Virus record (IMG/VR): IMGVR_UViG_3300032053_000140
Coordinates: 1-46,299 of that record
DNA length: 46,299 nt
DNA from: a virus
Direction: 5' to 3' (one strand)
The translations under genes were made by a program, and so were the position numbers. The notes under the pieces were generated by a model. That model was not told where the DNA came from and did not search any database. It saw only the letters and a program-made list of their open reading frames with translations. Positions 17,678 to 27,941 of the stretch are shown here, piece by piece (the stretch's first letter is position 1; each line of letters begins with the position of its first letter).

Positions 17678-18814
17678 ATGGCTGAGCGTCTTCCTCTCGT
17701 AATTGATGAAGGTTTGATTCGCCAATTTGCAACAGGCGATCAACTCAAATTTCCTCCATTCACGTTTCCGGCATCGGATGGTCCTACCGGCAGTGTTCTG
17801 ACTACGGATGGTGAGGGTAATCTGGGGTGGACTTTGGAGGTCGGCCCGAGTGGTCCAACAGGTCCGAGTGGTCCGACTGGTCCTAGTGGTCCAACAGGTC
17901 CGAGTGGCCCGGATGGTCCCAGTGGTCCAACAGGTCCGAGTGGCCCAAGTGGTCCGACTGGTCCCAGTGGCCCCAGTGGTCCCGAGGGTCCAACTGGCCC
18001 GAGCGGTCCAAGTGGTCCGACTGGCCCAAGTGGTCCGAGCGGCCCAGAAGGCCCAACTGGTCCTAGTGGTCCTAGTGGTCCGAGCGGCCCGGAAGGCCCA
18101 ACTGGTCCTAGTGGTCCCAGTGGTCCCAGTGGTCCCAGTGGTCCCGAGGGTCCGACTGGCCCGAGTGGTCCAAGTGGTCCGACTGGCCCAAGTGGTCCGA
18201 GCGGCCCGGAAGGTCCGACTGGCCCCAGTGGCCCAAGTGGCCCGACTGGTCCAAGTGGTCCAAGTGGCCCGGAAGGTCCGACCGGTCCTAGTGGTCCTAG
18301 TGGTCCAAGTGGCCCAACTGGTCCTAGTGGTCCTAGTGGCCCGGAAGGGGCAACTGGTCCCAGTGGCCCCAGTGGTCCAACAGGTCCGAGCGGCCCGAGT
18401 GGTCCGCAGGGTGAAAGTGGTGTAGATGACATCATCCTGACTAATGACAACGCCGGAAGTCTCGTGATTGGGATGCCGGTTTACGTCAAGTCGAATGGCA
18501 ACGTAGATAAAGCGCAAGCGAACGCCATTGCAACCGTGGAGGTTCTTGGTCTTGCGACAGAGACCATTTTGACCACTACACCTGGTACGATCAAGATGGA
18601 TGGTATCTTGACAGCTACTACAGGAGAATGGGACGCAGTAGCAGGCACCAGTGGCGGTTTGACACCGGGTAAAGTGTATTACCTGGACCCAACGACCCCC
18701 GGCAAAATGACGGGGACTGCCCCAATCGCAGCCACACAGTTTGTGACACGTCTGGGGATTGCTTTGAGTGCGACACAGTTCGACATCGACACTGAGTTGC
18801 CGATTGGACTGTAA
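17678..18814 (+). CDS. Collagen-like tail fibre
   Basis: A 378-residue protein with TAGGAG before ATG 17678. Module 1 (1-56): [20 protein letters not shown] then [14 protein letters not shown], an anchoring module repeated in the next gene. Module 2 (about 57-247): roughly 60 Gly-Pro-X triplets ([12 protein letters not shown]), a collagen-like triple helix. Module 3 (about 248-378): [21 protein letters not shown] ... [15 protein letters not shown] ... [10 protein letters not shown], shared with 15048-17666 and 18877-22341. A trimeric fibre is the natural reading because both collagen helices and phage fibres are trimers. Different codons are used for the same triplets, so the repeat is kept at protein level. 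Confidence 0.85.
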   Translation: MAERLPLVIDEGLIRQFATGDQLKFPPFTFPASDGPTGSVLTTDGEGNLGWTLEVGPSGPTGPSGPTGPSGPTGPSGPDGPSGPTGPSGPSGPTGPSGPSGPEGPTGPSGPSGPTGPSGPSGPEGPTGPSGPSGPSGPEGPTGPSGPSGPSGPSGPEGPTGPSGPSGPTGPSGPSGPEGPTGPSGPSGPTGPSGPSGPEGPTGPSGPSGPSGPTGPSGPSGPEGATGPSGPSGPTGPSGPSGPQGESGVDDIILTNDNAGSLVIGMPVYVKSNGNVDKAQANAIATVEVLGLATETILTTTPGTIKMDGILTATTGEWDAVAGTSGGLTPGKVYYLDPTTPGKMTGTAPIAATQFVTRLGIALSATQFDIDTELPIGL

Positions 18815-18827
18815 TCGAAACTGAATT

Positions 18828-18853
18828 GTCTGGCCGCCTTCGGGCGGCCAGAC
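18828..18853 (+). terminator. TTCG-loop terminator
   Basis: GTCTGGCCGCC-TTCG-GGCGGCCAGAC, a perfect 11-bp stem, followed by GGTTCTTTG. It separates the two collagen-like fibre genes. Confidence 0.8.
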
Positions 18854-18876
18854 GGTTCTTTGCTTGGGAGACAATG

Positions 18877-21800
18877 ATGGCTGCACCATTGATTATCGAC
18901 AACGGTATCATCCGCCAGTTTGCGGCTGGGGATCAGTTAGAGGTTGCGCCGTGGACATTTCCGGCGGCCGATGGTGACACCAATCAAGTTTTAACAACGG
19001 ATGGTGAAGGGCAATTATCATGGGTCACACAAGTTGATTCAATGGCAGGTGAATACTGCCGGTATAATCAAGCATTTGTTGAAGAAATCGGGAAACGGTG
19101 GGTTGATTTCGGGCAACAATCAGGTGCAACATCCGTCAATGCTTTATGTTATCTTGGCGACGGAATTGTTCTTGCTGGGACTGGAATTGTCGGTAAGATT
19201 TTACGTTCCACGGATTCTGGTTTAACGTGGATTGATCTTGGGTCACAATTTAGTCAAATAGAAATTTGGAGTCTCTGTTATCTTGGTGACGGAATTGTTT
19301 TGGCTGGAACGTCCAATGGTGGTAAGATTCTTCGGTCCACTGATTATGGTGCGACCTGGTCTGATCTTGGGCAACAATTTGGTCAGTCGGATATTTGGAG
19401 TCTTTGTTATCTCGGTGGAGGCGTCGTGTTGGCGGGTACGGGGACGGGTGGTAAGATTTTGCGGTCCACTAATTATGGTGTGACTTGGTCTGATCTCGGG
19501 CAGCAAGGCGATCAGGTAGCGATTCTTACTCTCTGTTATCTTGGTAACGGGATTGTTCTTGCCGGGAATGGTGGTTTAGAAGGTCATATTCTACGGTCTG
19601 TCAACTATGGTTTGACATGGACCGATCTCGGGCGTCAGAATAATCAAGACAGCGTCAAAAGTCTCTGTTATCTTGGTAATGGGGTTGCTTTAGCTGGAAC
19701 TTATGACTCGACTTATGATTCGGCAAGTAGACTCTTGCGGTCCACGGATTTCGGCGCAACATGGGTTGTTGTCGATCTTGGAGGATCATTTGACCAGTTT
19801 AGTATAAATGGTCTCTGTTACCTTGGTGACGGGGTTGTTTTGGCCGGAACAGGTGATGATGCCCATATTTTACGGTCTATGGATATTGGTTTGACCTGGA
19901 CTGATCTTGGACAACAATTCAGTGAAATTGTGGTTTGGAGTCTCTGTTATCTTGGCAACGGAGTTATTTTGGCTGGAACTTGTAATGGTGGCAAGATTCT
20001 GCACTCTTGCGTTGTTGATATAAGTGTCATTGGGCCGACAGGCCCCAGTGGCCCCAGTGGCCCCAGTGGGCCGACAGGTCCAACAGGCCCCAGTGGCCCC
20101 AGTGGTCCCAGTGGGCCGACAGGTCCAACAGGCCCCAGTGGCCCCAGTGGGCCGACAGGTCCAACAGGCCCCAGTGGGCCGAGTGGGCCGAGCGGCCCTA
20201 GCGGGCCGAGTGGCCCAACAGGCCCGACTGGCCCCAGTGGCCCCAGTGGGCCGACAGGTCCAACCGGTCCTAGCGGGCCGACAGGTCCAACCGGTCCCAG
20301 CGGCCCCAGCGGCCCCAGCGGCCCAACAGGCCCGACAGGCCCTAGCGGGCCGAGTGGGCCGAGCGGTCCCAGTGGTCCCAGCGGGCCGACAGGTCCGACC
20401 GGCCCTAGCGGGCCGAGTGGGCCGAGCGGTCCCAGTGGTCCCAGCGGGCCGACAGGTCCGACCGGCCCTAGCGGGCCGAGTGGGCCGACAGGTCCAACCG
20501 GTCCCAGCGGCCCCAGCGGCCCCAGCGGCCCAACAGGCCCGACAGGCCCTAGCGGGCCGAGTGGGCCGAGCGGTCCCAGTGGTCCCAGTGGGCCGACAGG
20601 TCCAACAGGCCCCAGTGGCCCCAGTGGGCCGACAGGTCCAACAGGCCCCAGTGGCCCCAGTGGGCCGACAGGTCCAACAGGCCCCAGTGGGCCGAGTGGG
20701 CCGAGCGGCCCTAGCGGGCCGAGTGGCCCAACAGGCCCGACAGGCCCCAGTGGTCCCAGCGGGCCGACAGGCCCCAGTGGTCCCAGTGGACCATTAGGTA
20801 GTAGTGTCACCATTACAAACAATAGTGGCGGGGCGGCGGCCATTGGCACCCCAGTTTATACCAGTGCTGCAAGTCAGTTTTCTCTTGCAAAGGCGGATAG
20901 CGCAACAACAACGTATGTTGACGGGCTGGTTCAGGATACAAGCATTGCAAATGGCGCACCAGGGAAAATCCAAACCAATGGAGTCTTAACAGCGACTACT
21001 GGACAATGGGATGCGGTTACTGGGGATACAGGCGGCTTGACTGCGGGTAGTATGTATTATCTGAGCGCAGCGACCGCAGGACGGCTAACAAAAACGGCTC
21101 CGAGTACCGATGGTCAATTTGTCGCTCAAATTGGCATTGCTATCAGCACTACTGAGTTGGATATTATTCTTGGCCCCGCGATCAAGTTAGAGGCAATAAG
21201 TGGTGCCAGTGGGCCTGCGCCAAGCATTGGTCTTATGATTGCGGCTGATGTCACTTTGCATCTTGCAACGACTGGTAATGATGTAACCGGTGACGGAACA
21301 AGTGGAAATCCGTGGGCGACCATTCAACACGCATTTGACTATCTACGGGATAAATGGATTCCGAGTAATGTGGTGGTCAATATCTCTTTGTACGCGGGTA
21401 CTTATACATTTACTGCAACTCAAGTTTGCGGGCATCCGTGTGGTGAGCAAATCCAAATCATAGGTGCAGTAACGTATACAAAGACTTTGACATCAATCCA
21501 ATCCACGGGTGGTCCACCGTATCAAAATTATGTCCTCAATTTGAACAACGTCACTAACATTGCAGTCGGCGATTATGTGATTATTACGGGTACGACCGGG
21601 GGGACATATCCTGAACTTTTACTCGGATGCTGGCCGGTGACAAACGTGGATGCAGTAAATAGTCGCATCACAATTGATCCAGTGACTACGTCTCCAAGAG
21701 CCGGGCAACTTGCCAGTGGGAATGTAACTACAACTTCATTGGTGGTTCTAAAAGCAATTTGCTATTTTTCCGGCGGTGTTAATGGGATAACTGCTAACTA

Positions 21801-22341
21801 CGCTACAATACGTGCTATTGGGAATGTGGCACTTGTGGGAAATACCCGTGCGAGCGGTTCCGGTCTCGTAGCTGCCAACCAAGGTTACATTATCCTAGCG
21901 GCTAATGTCGGTGTATCGGGTTTCAACACTGGTTTCAGTGCAACAAATCAGTCTGGCATTGTAAATAATGCGCCTTCTATTGCAGTTAGCAACTGTTATC
22001 ATGGCGTTGTGTGTCATGATGGAAGTTTTATAAACTTCAACTATGGAGTTTCAAGTGGACACCAGCAGACATATTCAGTCGGAATTTATGTATACAATAA
22101 GTCGTATGTTACGTGTTATGCCTCATACGTTATTGCATGTGTAAATATTGGCGTCTATGCCTATGAGGATTCGATGATTGCTGCAAATGGCAGTAGTTTA
22201 GTTGCTTGGGTGGCGACAGGCATCTTGTCGTCAGTTGGCAGCACTATTGATTCAGTAACAACTACCGTGTCACACTATATCAGTCAGTATTCTCCGGCGC
22301 TTAACACAATTGGCAATTCTAACTCGACCATCACAGGGTAA
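18877..22341 (+). CDS. Composite receptor-binding fibre: propeller, collagen stalk, beta-helix
   Basis: A 1154-residue protein; ATG 18877 is preferred over ATG 18874 because GGGAG ends 6 nt upstream. Modules in order: anchoring module (1-54; [31 protein letters not shown]); seven ~43-residue repeats at about 74-377, each with [13 protein letters not shown] and most with an Asp-box (STDxGxTW), predicting a seven-bladed propeller like those of sialidases; about 255 residues of Gly-Pro-Ser/Thr collagen triplets; the shared module ([19 protein letters not shown] ... LGPAIKL); and a C-terminal right-handed beta-helix (about 788-1154; [20 protein letters not shown]). The last is homologous to the end of the next gene. 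Sugar binding or cleavage at the host surface is likely; the enzyme activity cannot be read from sequence. Confidence 0.82.
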   Translation: MAAPLIIDNGIIRQFAAGDQLEVAPWTFPAADGDTNQVLTTDGEGQLSWVTQVDSMAGEYCRYNQAFVEEIGKRWVDFGQQSGATSVNALCYLGDGIVLAGTGIVGKILRSTDSGLTWIDLGSQFSQIEIWSLCYLGDGIVLAGTSNGGKILRSTDYGATWSDLGQQFGQSDIWSLCYLGGGVVLAGTGTGGKILRSTNYGVTWSDLGQQGDQVAILTLCYLGNGIVLAGNGGLEGHILRSVNYGLTWTDLGRQNNQDSVKSLCYLGNGVALAGTYDSTYDSASRLLRSTDFGATWVVVDLGGSFDQFSINGLCYLGDGVVLAGTGDDAHILRSMDIGLTWTDLGQQFSEIVVWSLCYLGNGVILAGTCNGGKILHSCVVDISVIGPTGPSGPSGPSGPTGPTGPSGPSGPSGPTGPTGPSGPSGPTGPTGPSGPSGPSGPSGPSGPTGPTGPSGPSGPTGPTGPSGPTGPTGPSGPSGPSGPTGPTGPSGPSGPSGPSGPSGPTGPTGPSGPSGPSGPSGPSGPTGPTGPSGPSGPTGPTGPSGPSGPSGPTGPTGPSGPSGPSGPSGPSGPTGPTGPSGPSGPTGPTGPSGPSGPTGPTGPSGPSGPSGPSGPSGPTGPTGPSGPSGPTGPSGPSGPLGSSVTITNNSGGAAAIGTPVYTSAASQFSLAKADSATTTYVDGLVQDTSIANGAPGKIQTNGVLTATTGQWDAVTGDTGGLTAGSMYYLSAATAGRLTKTAPSTDGQFVAQIGIAISTTELDIILGPAIKLEAISGASGPAPSIGLMIAADVTLHLATTGNDVTGDGTSGNPWATIQHAFDYLRDKWIPSNVVVNISLYAGTYTFTATQVCGHPCGEQIQIIGAVTYTKTLTSIQSTGGPPYQNYVLNLNNVTNIAVGDYVIITGTTGGTYPELLLGCWPVTNVDAVNSRITIDPVTTSPRAGQLASGNVTTTSLVVLKAICYFSGGVNGITANYATIRAIGNVALVGNTRASGSGLVAANQGYIILAANVGVSGFNTGFSATNQSGIVNNAPSIAVSNCYHGVVCHDGSFINFNYGVSSGHQQTYSVGIYVYNKSYVTCYASYVIACVNIGVYAYEDSMIAANGSSLVAWVATGILSSVGSTIDSVTTTVSHYISQYSPALNTIGNSNSTITG
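19138..20010 (+). repeat. Seven Asp-box propeller repeats (coding)
   Basis: Seven copies of a roughly 130-bp unit with a well conserved core coding for LCYLG(D/N/G)G(I/V)(V/A/I)LAG. Six contain an Asp-box-like (S)(T)(D/N)xGxTW. Unit 5 has an insertion ([11 protein letters not shown]). The closeness at DNA level suggests recent internal duplication. Confidence 0.8.
20361..20486 (+). repeat. Perfect 63-bp tandem repeat in collagen stalk
   Basis: Bases 20361-20423 are repeated exactly at 20424-20486: 21 codons, seven Gly-X-Y triplets. A further partial copy is visible around 20560-20600. This is a likely site of length change of the fibre stalk. Confidence 0.75.
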
Positions 22342-22347
22342 ATCATA

Positions 22348-24321
22348 ATGGCTGCAAAACGCCCTTTAGTCTTGACGAGCGGTAAGATCGAAGAATTGCA
22401 ATCTTCGGATACGCTTGATCCCGGTGTATTCGTCACTGGCGGCGGTGTCATTAGTGGTCTAACTGCCGGGCGGGTGCCCTATGCGTCCAGTTCAACAACA
22501 TTGGCGGACAGTGCAAATCTAACATTTAATGGGACCACTTTAACTGTATCAGCGATCACTGTAACGGCTGGTTTTTCAGGCGGATTCACAAATGTAACAG
22601 GTGGAACTGCAACGGCCTTTACCCACATCTGTATGCCACGCAATCAGTATGTCACGGATACTTGTATCTTGGATTATCAGGATGCGTTTGCGTTCATTGA
22701 TAAGAGCGGTACGACTGTAACATTAACACCTGTTCAGGATTCGGGTTACGCATTGAGTATGTTTCGGGATGATGACCTGGGACCATATTGGGGTACTGGT
22801 ACGTCACCTGGAACGTCTGTTGTTGTTGAGATTGATCCTGGGTTTGCGATTGAGAACAGTCTTGTCTTCAATTTGGGTGTGACTTTTAGCAATACGGCGA
22901 CCACAAGACCCACTCACATCAAGATTGAGAACTGGGATAATAGTGGCAGTCACTATCATACTGTCTATGATGCGGATGTAACACCGGGGGAGTCGTGGAT
23001 CAGTCCGAGTTTTGCCGGTCAAGGTAATCTACCGTTGCTCGGAAAAGTTAAAGTTACGTTTACGATTCCCAATCCATTGCCAGATGCCTTTTCTATTGTG
23101 CGGTTGTGTCTGTACTCGCATGATTCAACCTTTGACCCGTGGCATCTGCATACAGGTGGCGGTACAGTATGGGGTGGTGTTGGGATCAACAAGGCATGTG
23201 GCGCATTTGATCTGGATGTAGCCGGTGCCATCAACTGTGATTCAACGATCACGGCTGTCGGTATCAATGTGGGAACTTGTCCTGTCCTACCCCGCATCAA
23301 TGTTGACACCAATTTCTACATTGATCCTGCGGGAAGTGATGTGACGGGGAATGGTAGTAGCGGTACTCCGTGGGCGACGATTGGTAAATTTCTGACGTAC
23401 CTTGACGGCTTTTACATTCCTCGTGGTATCACTGTTACACTTTACGTCAACGATGGTCACTACACCAACTTGGCTGCGATTACTATTAACCATGCGTGTA
23501 GTACACAGGTCAAGATTACGGGTGTTCATACGTATGACAAAACAATGTCGTCGGTGCAAAGTTCAAGTGGGGGTAGTGCTGCATGGGCCATCATTATCAA
23601 TCTTAATACAGTTACCAACATTGCGGTTGGTGATTATGTGCTGATTAAGACAGCCTCGGGTGGAACATTGCCATTGTTGATGGCGGGGTGTCATCAAGTG
23701 ACGAATGTTGATACAGGTAACAACCGCATCACTATAACCAGTCTGAATCGGCATACGGCGGCTCCCAGTGGCGCTGTAACTTGCACAGTTCGGGTTATCA
23801 AGAGCATACTGAGTTTTACGGGGGCGGCTTTTACAATTTTGTCTTCAATTGCAATTGGAGATTTTGTTGCCGTTGTCCCAACTGCCAATCCTGCCTTCTA
23901 TTCGAGTGTGGGTAATGACCAAGTTGGTGGCAACATTCCATATTGTCGGTGCCGTAATTTGGGGATTTCAGGTGGCAGCATCGGTCTTTATTGGGGACGT
24001 GGAAGTTTTTCTGTTGTGGACGCTGCTAATGACATCGTATGTATAAGTGGTTCGGTAACGGGCATCTATTGTTTTGGCAGTGGTGCCAACTTATACCTGC
24101 GCTATCAAGTATTAAGTGGTTGCAGTTCATCTGGGACCAATTGTTACTTTGGCGCGGTGTACCTTGACGGTGGTGTAATTACCGGCAACAATATAGGTGC
24201 TTGGGCAGCCCAGAAAGGTATCAATTGTTTCATAGGTGCTTCTTTCCAAAGCAACGGAACGAATTGTACCCCGGCGCTGGATACTCAGGGGAATGGTTTT
24301 GCTGTGAACACGTCGGTATAG
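22348..24321 (+). CDS. Second beta-helix tail spike
   Basis: A 657-residue protein starting 6 nt after the previous gene. The N-terminal part (PLVLTSGKIEELQSSDTLDP, GLTAGRVPYASSSTTLADS) is a short anchoring module of the kind used by phage fibres. Residues about 90-300 form a beta-rich domain. From about 318 (IDPAGSDVTGNGSSGTPWAT) it is homologous to the C-terminal domain of the preceding protein, including IAVGDYVLIKTASGGTLP and VTNVDTGNNRITI: a pectate-lyase-like right-handed beta-helix. The two genes thus appear to be a duplicated spike with different N-terminal parts, which could recognise two surface glycans. Confidence 0.72.
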   Translation: MAAKRPLVLTSGKIEELQSSDTLDPGVFVTGGGVISGLTAGRVPYASSSTTLADSANLTFNGTTLTVSAITVTAGFSGGFTNVTGGTATAFTHICMPRNQYVTDTCILDYQDAFAFIDKSGTTVTLTPVQDSGYALSMFRDDDLGPYWGTGTSPGTSVVVEIDPGFAIENSLVFNLGVTFSNTATTRPTHIKIENWDNSGSHYHTVYDADVTPGESWISPSFAGQGNLPLLGKVKVTFTIPNPLPDAFSIVRLCLYSHDSTFDPWHLHTGGGTVWGGVGINKACGAFDLDVAGAINCDSTITAVGINVGTCPVLPRINVDTNFYIDPAGSDVTGNGSSGTPWATIGKFLTYLDGFYIPRGITVTLYVNDGHYTNLAAITINHACSTQVKITGVHTYDKTMSSVQSSSGGSAAWAIIINLNTVTNIAVGDYVLIKTASGGTLPLLMAGCHQVTNVDTGNNRITITSLNRHTAAPSGAVTCTVRVIKSILSFTGAAFTILSSIAIGDFVAVVPTANPAFYSSVGNDQVGGNIPYCRCRNLGISGGSIGLYWGRGSFSVVDAANDIVCISGSVTGIYCFGSGANLYLRYQVLSGCSSSGTNCYFGAVYLDGGVITGNNIGAWAAQKGINCFIGASFQSNGTNCTPALDTQGNGFAVNTSV

Positions 24322-24331
24322 GGAGTCTAAC

Positions 24332-24622
24332 ATGCAAATTGTACTGAAAAATGGCACCGTACTGGCGACACATGAAGATCATCAGAATGTTGCCAACTTG
24401 TATTCTGGTTGCGAGATTCGGTTTACAGCAATACGTTGTCAGCCAGGCGACCCAGACCCACGCACGGATGCCGAAAAGAATAGCGAGTATCGGGACCAAA
24501 GGCAAGTCACGTATCCGTCTTTGACCGATCAACTCGACATGATCTACTGGGATCAGGTCAACGGTACTACCACTTGGCGTGATGCCGTTGCTGCAATCAA
24601 GGCACAGTATCCGAAGGTGTAA
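24332..24622 (+). CDS. XkdW-like small tail protein
   Basis: A 96-residue protein. The ending YPSLTDQLDMIYWDQVNG followed by TTWRDAVAAIKAQYPKV is the signature of XkdW-like phage proteins ('YPsl.eQLD.lyhD...gt..W...i..iK.kyPK'), found after fibre genes in many phages. Their exact role is not settled; some are thought to help fibre assembly. The N-terminal half (MQIVLKNGTVLATHEDHQ) is a small beta domain. RBS GGGAG before ATG 24332. Confidence 0.65.
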   Translation: MQIVLKNGTVLATHEDHQNVANLYSGCEIRFTAIRCQPGDPDPRTDAEKNSEYRDQRQVTYPSLTDQLDMIYWDQVNGTTTWRDAVAAIKAQYPKV

Positions 24623-24623
24623 T

Positions 24624-25022
24624 GTGTTCACACTCCAAGCACCATACCCTCGACTGCAAACGACAACACTACTGCCTAATCCGCAGTTTAGTGACGGTGA
24701 GAATTTGCAAGTGGCGGTGATGCGCAAGACGGCGATGGATGGGACACGCTATACTTATGTCAAACGTAAGGAACGGCGTAAATTGAAGTGGTCCTTTCGC
24801 CTCTCACGCAACAAGGGGTTGGAGTTGCGGGCATTTGTCTACGCTTACTTTGCGTCCAAGATTGTGATTACCGATCATCTTGATCGGGTCTGGATTGGCA
24901 ACCTTGTCAACAATCCATTCGAGTTTGATACCACGACTCGGGCGGGACCGGCAATTTCTCCGATGCCTCGTGGTGAAACGCAGATGATTGAACTGGAATT
25001 TGAGGGAGTTGAAAATGCGTAG
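24624..25022 (+). CDS. Distal-tail-like protein, GTG start
   Basis: A 132-residue protein. I choose GTG 24624 because the conserved-looking FTLQAPYPRLQTTTLLPNPQ begins directly after it, and the ATG two bases earlier is out of frame and soon stops. The domain (MRKTAMDGTRYTYVKRKERR, LSRNKGLELRAFVYAYFASK, WIGNLVNNPFEF, IELEFEG) is similar in pattern to residues 600-710 of the protein at 15048-17666 and fits small tail-tip proteins that join tube and hub. It overlaps the next gene by 8 nt, so both are translated together. Confidence 0.6.
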   Translation: MFTLQAPYPRLQTTTLLPNPQFSDGENLQVAVMRKTAMDGTRYTYVKRKERRKLKWSFRLSRNKGLELRAFVYAYFASKIVITDHLDRVWIGNLVNNPFEFDTTTRAGPAISPMPRGETQMIELEFEGVENA

Positions 25023-27921
25023 CATATCAGTAGCCGGGCTGGCAAAATTGGCGACTCGGTACGGCAATGAACCCATTACCATCATCGAAGTCGATTGGGT
25101 GACGGGGCGTGCGCGTTCGTATGCTGACCGCGATGTGAGCGGAATCCCTGGGAGGATCGTTGATCTTGGCGACCTTGACAATGTTGTTGGAGTGTCCAAC
25201 AACAGTTCTTCCCAGTCCCTTGACGTAACCCTAGACGATACGGATGGCACCATTAAAACCATCTTTGATGGACACGACGTACATAAGCGCGATGTTCGTG
25301 TTTACCAATGGTTCGAGGGTCTTGCCCTCACGGATAAGTTTCTGCTTTTCTCGGGTAAGGTTAGTTCTCCAATTACTTGGAATGAACGCGACCGTACAGT
25401 GAAGTTCACGATCATCTCGCAACTTGAGGATAAGGAGATTGGTTTCTCGGCTGAGGAAGGTCAGTTTCCGTATTTGCCTGCTGAGATGGTTGGCAAGGCG
25501 TGGCCGATGATCTTTGGGACCGTGCAAGATAGTCCAGCTTTGCAAGTGAACCACGCGGTAACAGGAACTACTTTGACGCCCGTAGGGATCGTTGCAGGAC
25601 AGTCTCACTACAATTCACAACCGTTATTGGGGAACGGTGGCAATTCCGATTCGGGTGCCTATAAGCAATTGGCGCAGATTGCGGCCCAGTCTAACGTTCT
25701 TTGGTGTGCTAAGGCTTGCTGGGATGCAGCGGGAGATGGTGTTAAGGCTGCGGACTATCTTGACCAGATCAATAAGTTGGAAGAACAACGTTTCAAGACA
25801 AGCGAGCAAATGGCAAGACAAGCTGCTTGTGCGCAGTGGAGTCGTGGTCAACAACTGGCAACTGCGAGTGCGCATGGTCTCGGTACAAATCCAATTAACA
25901 TCTTAGGGGGTGAAGACTTCCCTCAGAATCAAACTGTTGTTCTTGACATCAATGGTGGTTTGTTTACTGGACATTTTATGGGGGCGTATTTCTACATTGA
26001 ATCCCGCACCAATCCTGATCTTGAACAGACGGCTGCGAATGAGGCAGCCGACCGGAATGATGCGTGTCCGTATGAGGAACCGTCGTCTGCGGAAGCAACA
26101 GAATACGACTATCGAGTTGAAGTTCCGTGCAGTTGTATATGGGCCAATTTTGGAACGTGTGAGTGTCGTCGGTATGGATTCATCATAACAACGGCCAGCA
26201 ATAAGCATAATCAACAAACAACCGACCCTATCCTACAGCAGTTTTGGGCCGAAGCTGGGGCGACTGTCAAATTGAATAGTGCCGAACCTGTGACATACAT
26301 TGTGTCGATTATTCCTGGCACGGTCTTGGCTGTGAAGGCGTACAAGCAGTTTACGGGCGAGCGGCGTCTGGTTGATGTGCCAACGAGTCTTTACACGGTG
26401 AGATCAGTGGTGTATGGTACAGTGACGGCAGTGCAAATTGTATTCAATAAACCATTGAGTACAATCGCTGACCAAGGATGGAGTGATGACATCTATGTCA
26501 CATTTCATTCTACGATTGGTCCAAACATTGTGGACATCCTCAAGCATTTGGTTGACACGTACACGGATTTGGATTGGGATGCAACAACGTTTAATGCTAC
26601 ACGGACGAAGTTGGTTAAGTTCCCGGCTAACTTTCCGATTTTGGATCGCAAGAATACACTCACTGTGTTACAAGAGATCGCCTTCCAAGCGCGGTGCGCC
26701 TTGTGGATCAGCAACGGTAAGTTTTACATCAAGTATCTGCCGGAAGTTCCAACGATCAATGATACCGTCAGTGTGAGTGACGTGGACGCAGAGAAAGGTG
26801 TCGAAGTAGACTTAACGCCGACCGAAGACCTTGTGACGAAAATGATTGTCAAGTGGCGGGTAAGTTGGGCACCTGGGCAGACTGACCGTGAGAAGGACAA
26901 GTCTGAGAAGACCATTATCCTTCGGCACAATATCAAACGGTACGGGACACAGGAAGAAGAGTATGACTTCTACATCTACAATCAACCTGACATCGTGCTC
27001 AAGTGTGCGACGTTTTGGTTGATTCGTAAGTCACACACTTGGAAGCGACTCAAGTTCAAGACGTTCTTGAACAAATTGAACTTGGAGACATTTGATTGTG
27101 TGAACCTTGATTTTGCCGGTGGTTATGTGGCAACTGGGGCGGTTAAGGCGGTTGTAAATAAGGCATCATACAATTCAACTGACAACACAGTAGACTTTGA
27201 GTGTACAGTGCCAGTGCGAGCGGGGACCATGACAACGTTTGACTTTTACTGGCCTGCTGCCCTGCCTGTATCGCGGACATGGCCGCCTTCCGAGGATATT
27301 GTCAGTGGTGATGCCGGAGGCGGTGGACTTGGCGCGGGTGCGACTGGAAATTTGCCAATTGGGGACACGACCGGCATTGAAACTGGGGATACTGTATTTG
27401 TGGGTGGGCCAAATGTGGTCTTCCGGGGACAAAGTGACCGAGGAGACCGGCATCCAACGGATGTTGGTTTTACAGCCCAGACTATTATCAATTTGAGCGT
27501 CTATGGTGAGTTGGACACGACACCCCGACCACACTTGAATCTACGGATGTACGTGGGACGCTTATTGCAACTTGATCCACTTAAACAACTCAAAGGTGCG
27601 ATCAGCATTGACATTAGTGAGACGAAGGTATTTGATTCCAAGGGGGATGATCCATCGAAACACTCACATCTATCGACACTGCTTCATGGCATCAGTGAAG
27701 ACGGTGATCTTGTCGTGAAAGAAGGCATGTTAATTGGCAACGACGATAACCCGGATGGCACGCCACTGACGGATGCGTTGAAGATCGGTGAGAGCGGGTA
27801 TCTTTGTTTAATGGCTGACGTGTGGATCACAGAAGGTGACGGGGAGGAAACTAACTTCGACTTCAAGTATGATTCTGACGGCGAAGTTTATGGTGCAGGG
27901 ACGGCTTTCTTGCAAGACTAA
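25015..27921 (+). CDS. Tail tip / baseplate hub protein
   Basis: A 968-residue protein with GGGAG before ATG 25015. The N-terminal 170 residues (NEPITIIEVDWVTGRARSYA, SLDVTLDDTDGTIKTIFDG, RDVRVYQWFEG) are typical of phage tail hub proteins, which form the ring under the distal tail protein. A middle insert has a Cys cluster (CPYEEP, VPCSCIWANFGTCECRRYGF at about 355-390) that could bind metal or form disulphides. Residues 480-700 (VDTYTDLDWDATTFNATRTK, WISNGKFYIKYLPEV, VDLTPTEDLVTKMIVKW) continue the hub pattern. The C-terminal 150 residues (HSHLSTLLHGISEDGDL) look like a separate fibre-attachment part. It probably forms the tip through which DNA leaves. Confidence 0.7.
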   Translation: MRSISVAGLAKLATRYGNEPITIIEVDWVTGRARSYADRDVSGIPGRIVDLGDLDNVVGVSNNSSSQSLDVTLDDTDGTIKTIFDGHDVHKRDVRVYQWFEGLALTDKFLLFSGKVSSPITWNERDRTVKFTIISQLEDKEIGFSAEEGQFPYLPAEMVGKAWPMIFGTVQDSPALQVNHAVTGTTLTPVGIVAGQSHYNSQPLLGNGGNSDSGAYKQLAQIAAQSNVLWCAKACWDAAGDGVKAADYLDQINKLEEQRFKTSEQMARQAACAQWSRGQQLATASAHGLGTNPINILGGEDFPQNQTVVLDINGGLFTGHFMGAYFYIESRTNPDLEQTAANEAADRNDACPYEEPSSAEATEYDYRVEVPCSCIWANFGTCECRRYGFIITTASNKHNQQTTDPILQQFWAEAGATVKLNSAEPVTYIVSIIPGTVLAVKAYKQFTGERRLVDVPTSLYTVRSVVYGTVTAVQIVFNKPLSTIADQGWSDDIYVTFHSTIGPNIVDILKHLVDTYTDLDWDATTFNATRTKLVKFPANFPILDRKNTLTVLQEIAFQARCALWISNGKFYIKYLPEVPTINDTVSVSDVDAEKGVEVDLTPTEDLVTKMIVKWRVSWAPGQTDREKDKSEKTIILRHNIKRYGTQEEEYDFYIYNQPDIVLKCATFWLIRKSHTWKRLKFKTFLNKLNLETFDCVNLDFAGGYVATGAVKAVVNKASYNSTDNTVDFECTVPVRAGTMTTFDFYWPAALPVSRTWPPSEDIVSGDAGGGGLGAGATGNLPIGDTTGIETGDTVFVGGPNVVFRGQSDRGDRHPTDVGFTAQTIINLSVYGELDTTPRPHLNLRMYVGRLLQLDPLKQLKGAISIDISETKVFDSKGDDPSKHSHLSTLLHGISEDGDLVVKEGMLIGNDDNPDGTPLTDALKIGESGYLCLMADVWITEGDGEETNFDFKYDSDGEVYGAGTAFLQD

Positions 27922-27941
27922 CTTTTGAGAGGAGTGTTCCA

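Noticed and set aside
17740-18450. Long minus-strand frame of [11 protein letters not shown] repeats opposite the collagen gene
   Set aside because: It is the mirror of the Gly-Pro codons on the + strand (GGTCCn reads Gly-Pro on both strands), has no ribosome site and no flanking modules.
19947-20849. Second long minus-strand collagen-like frame
   Set aside because: Same reason: antisense shadow of the collagen stalk in 18877-22341.
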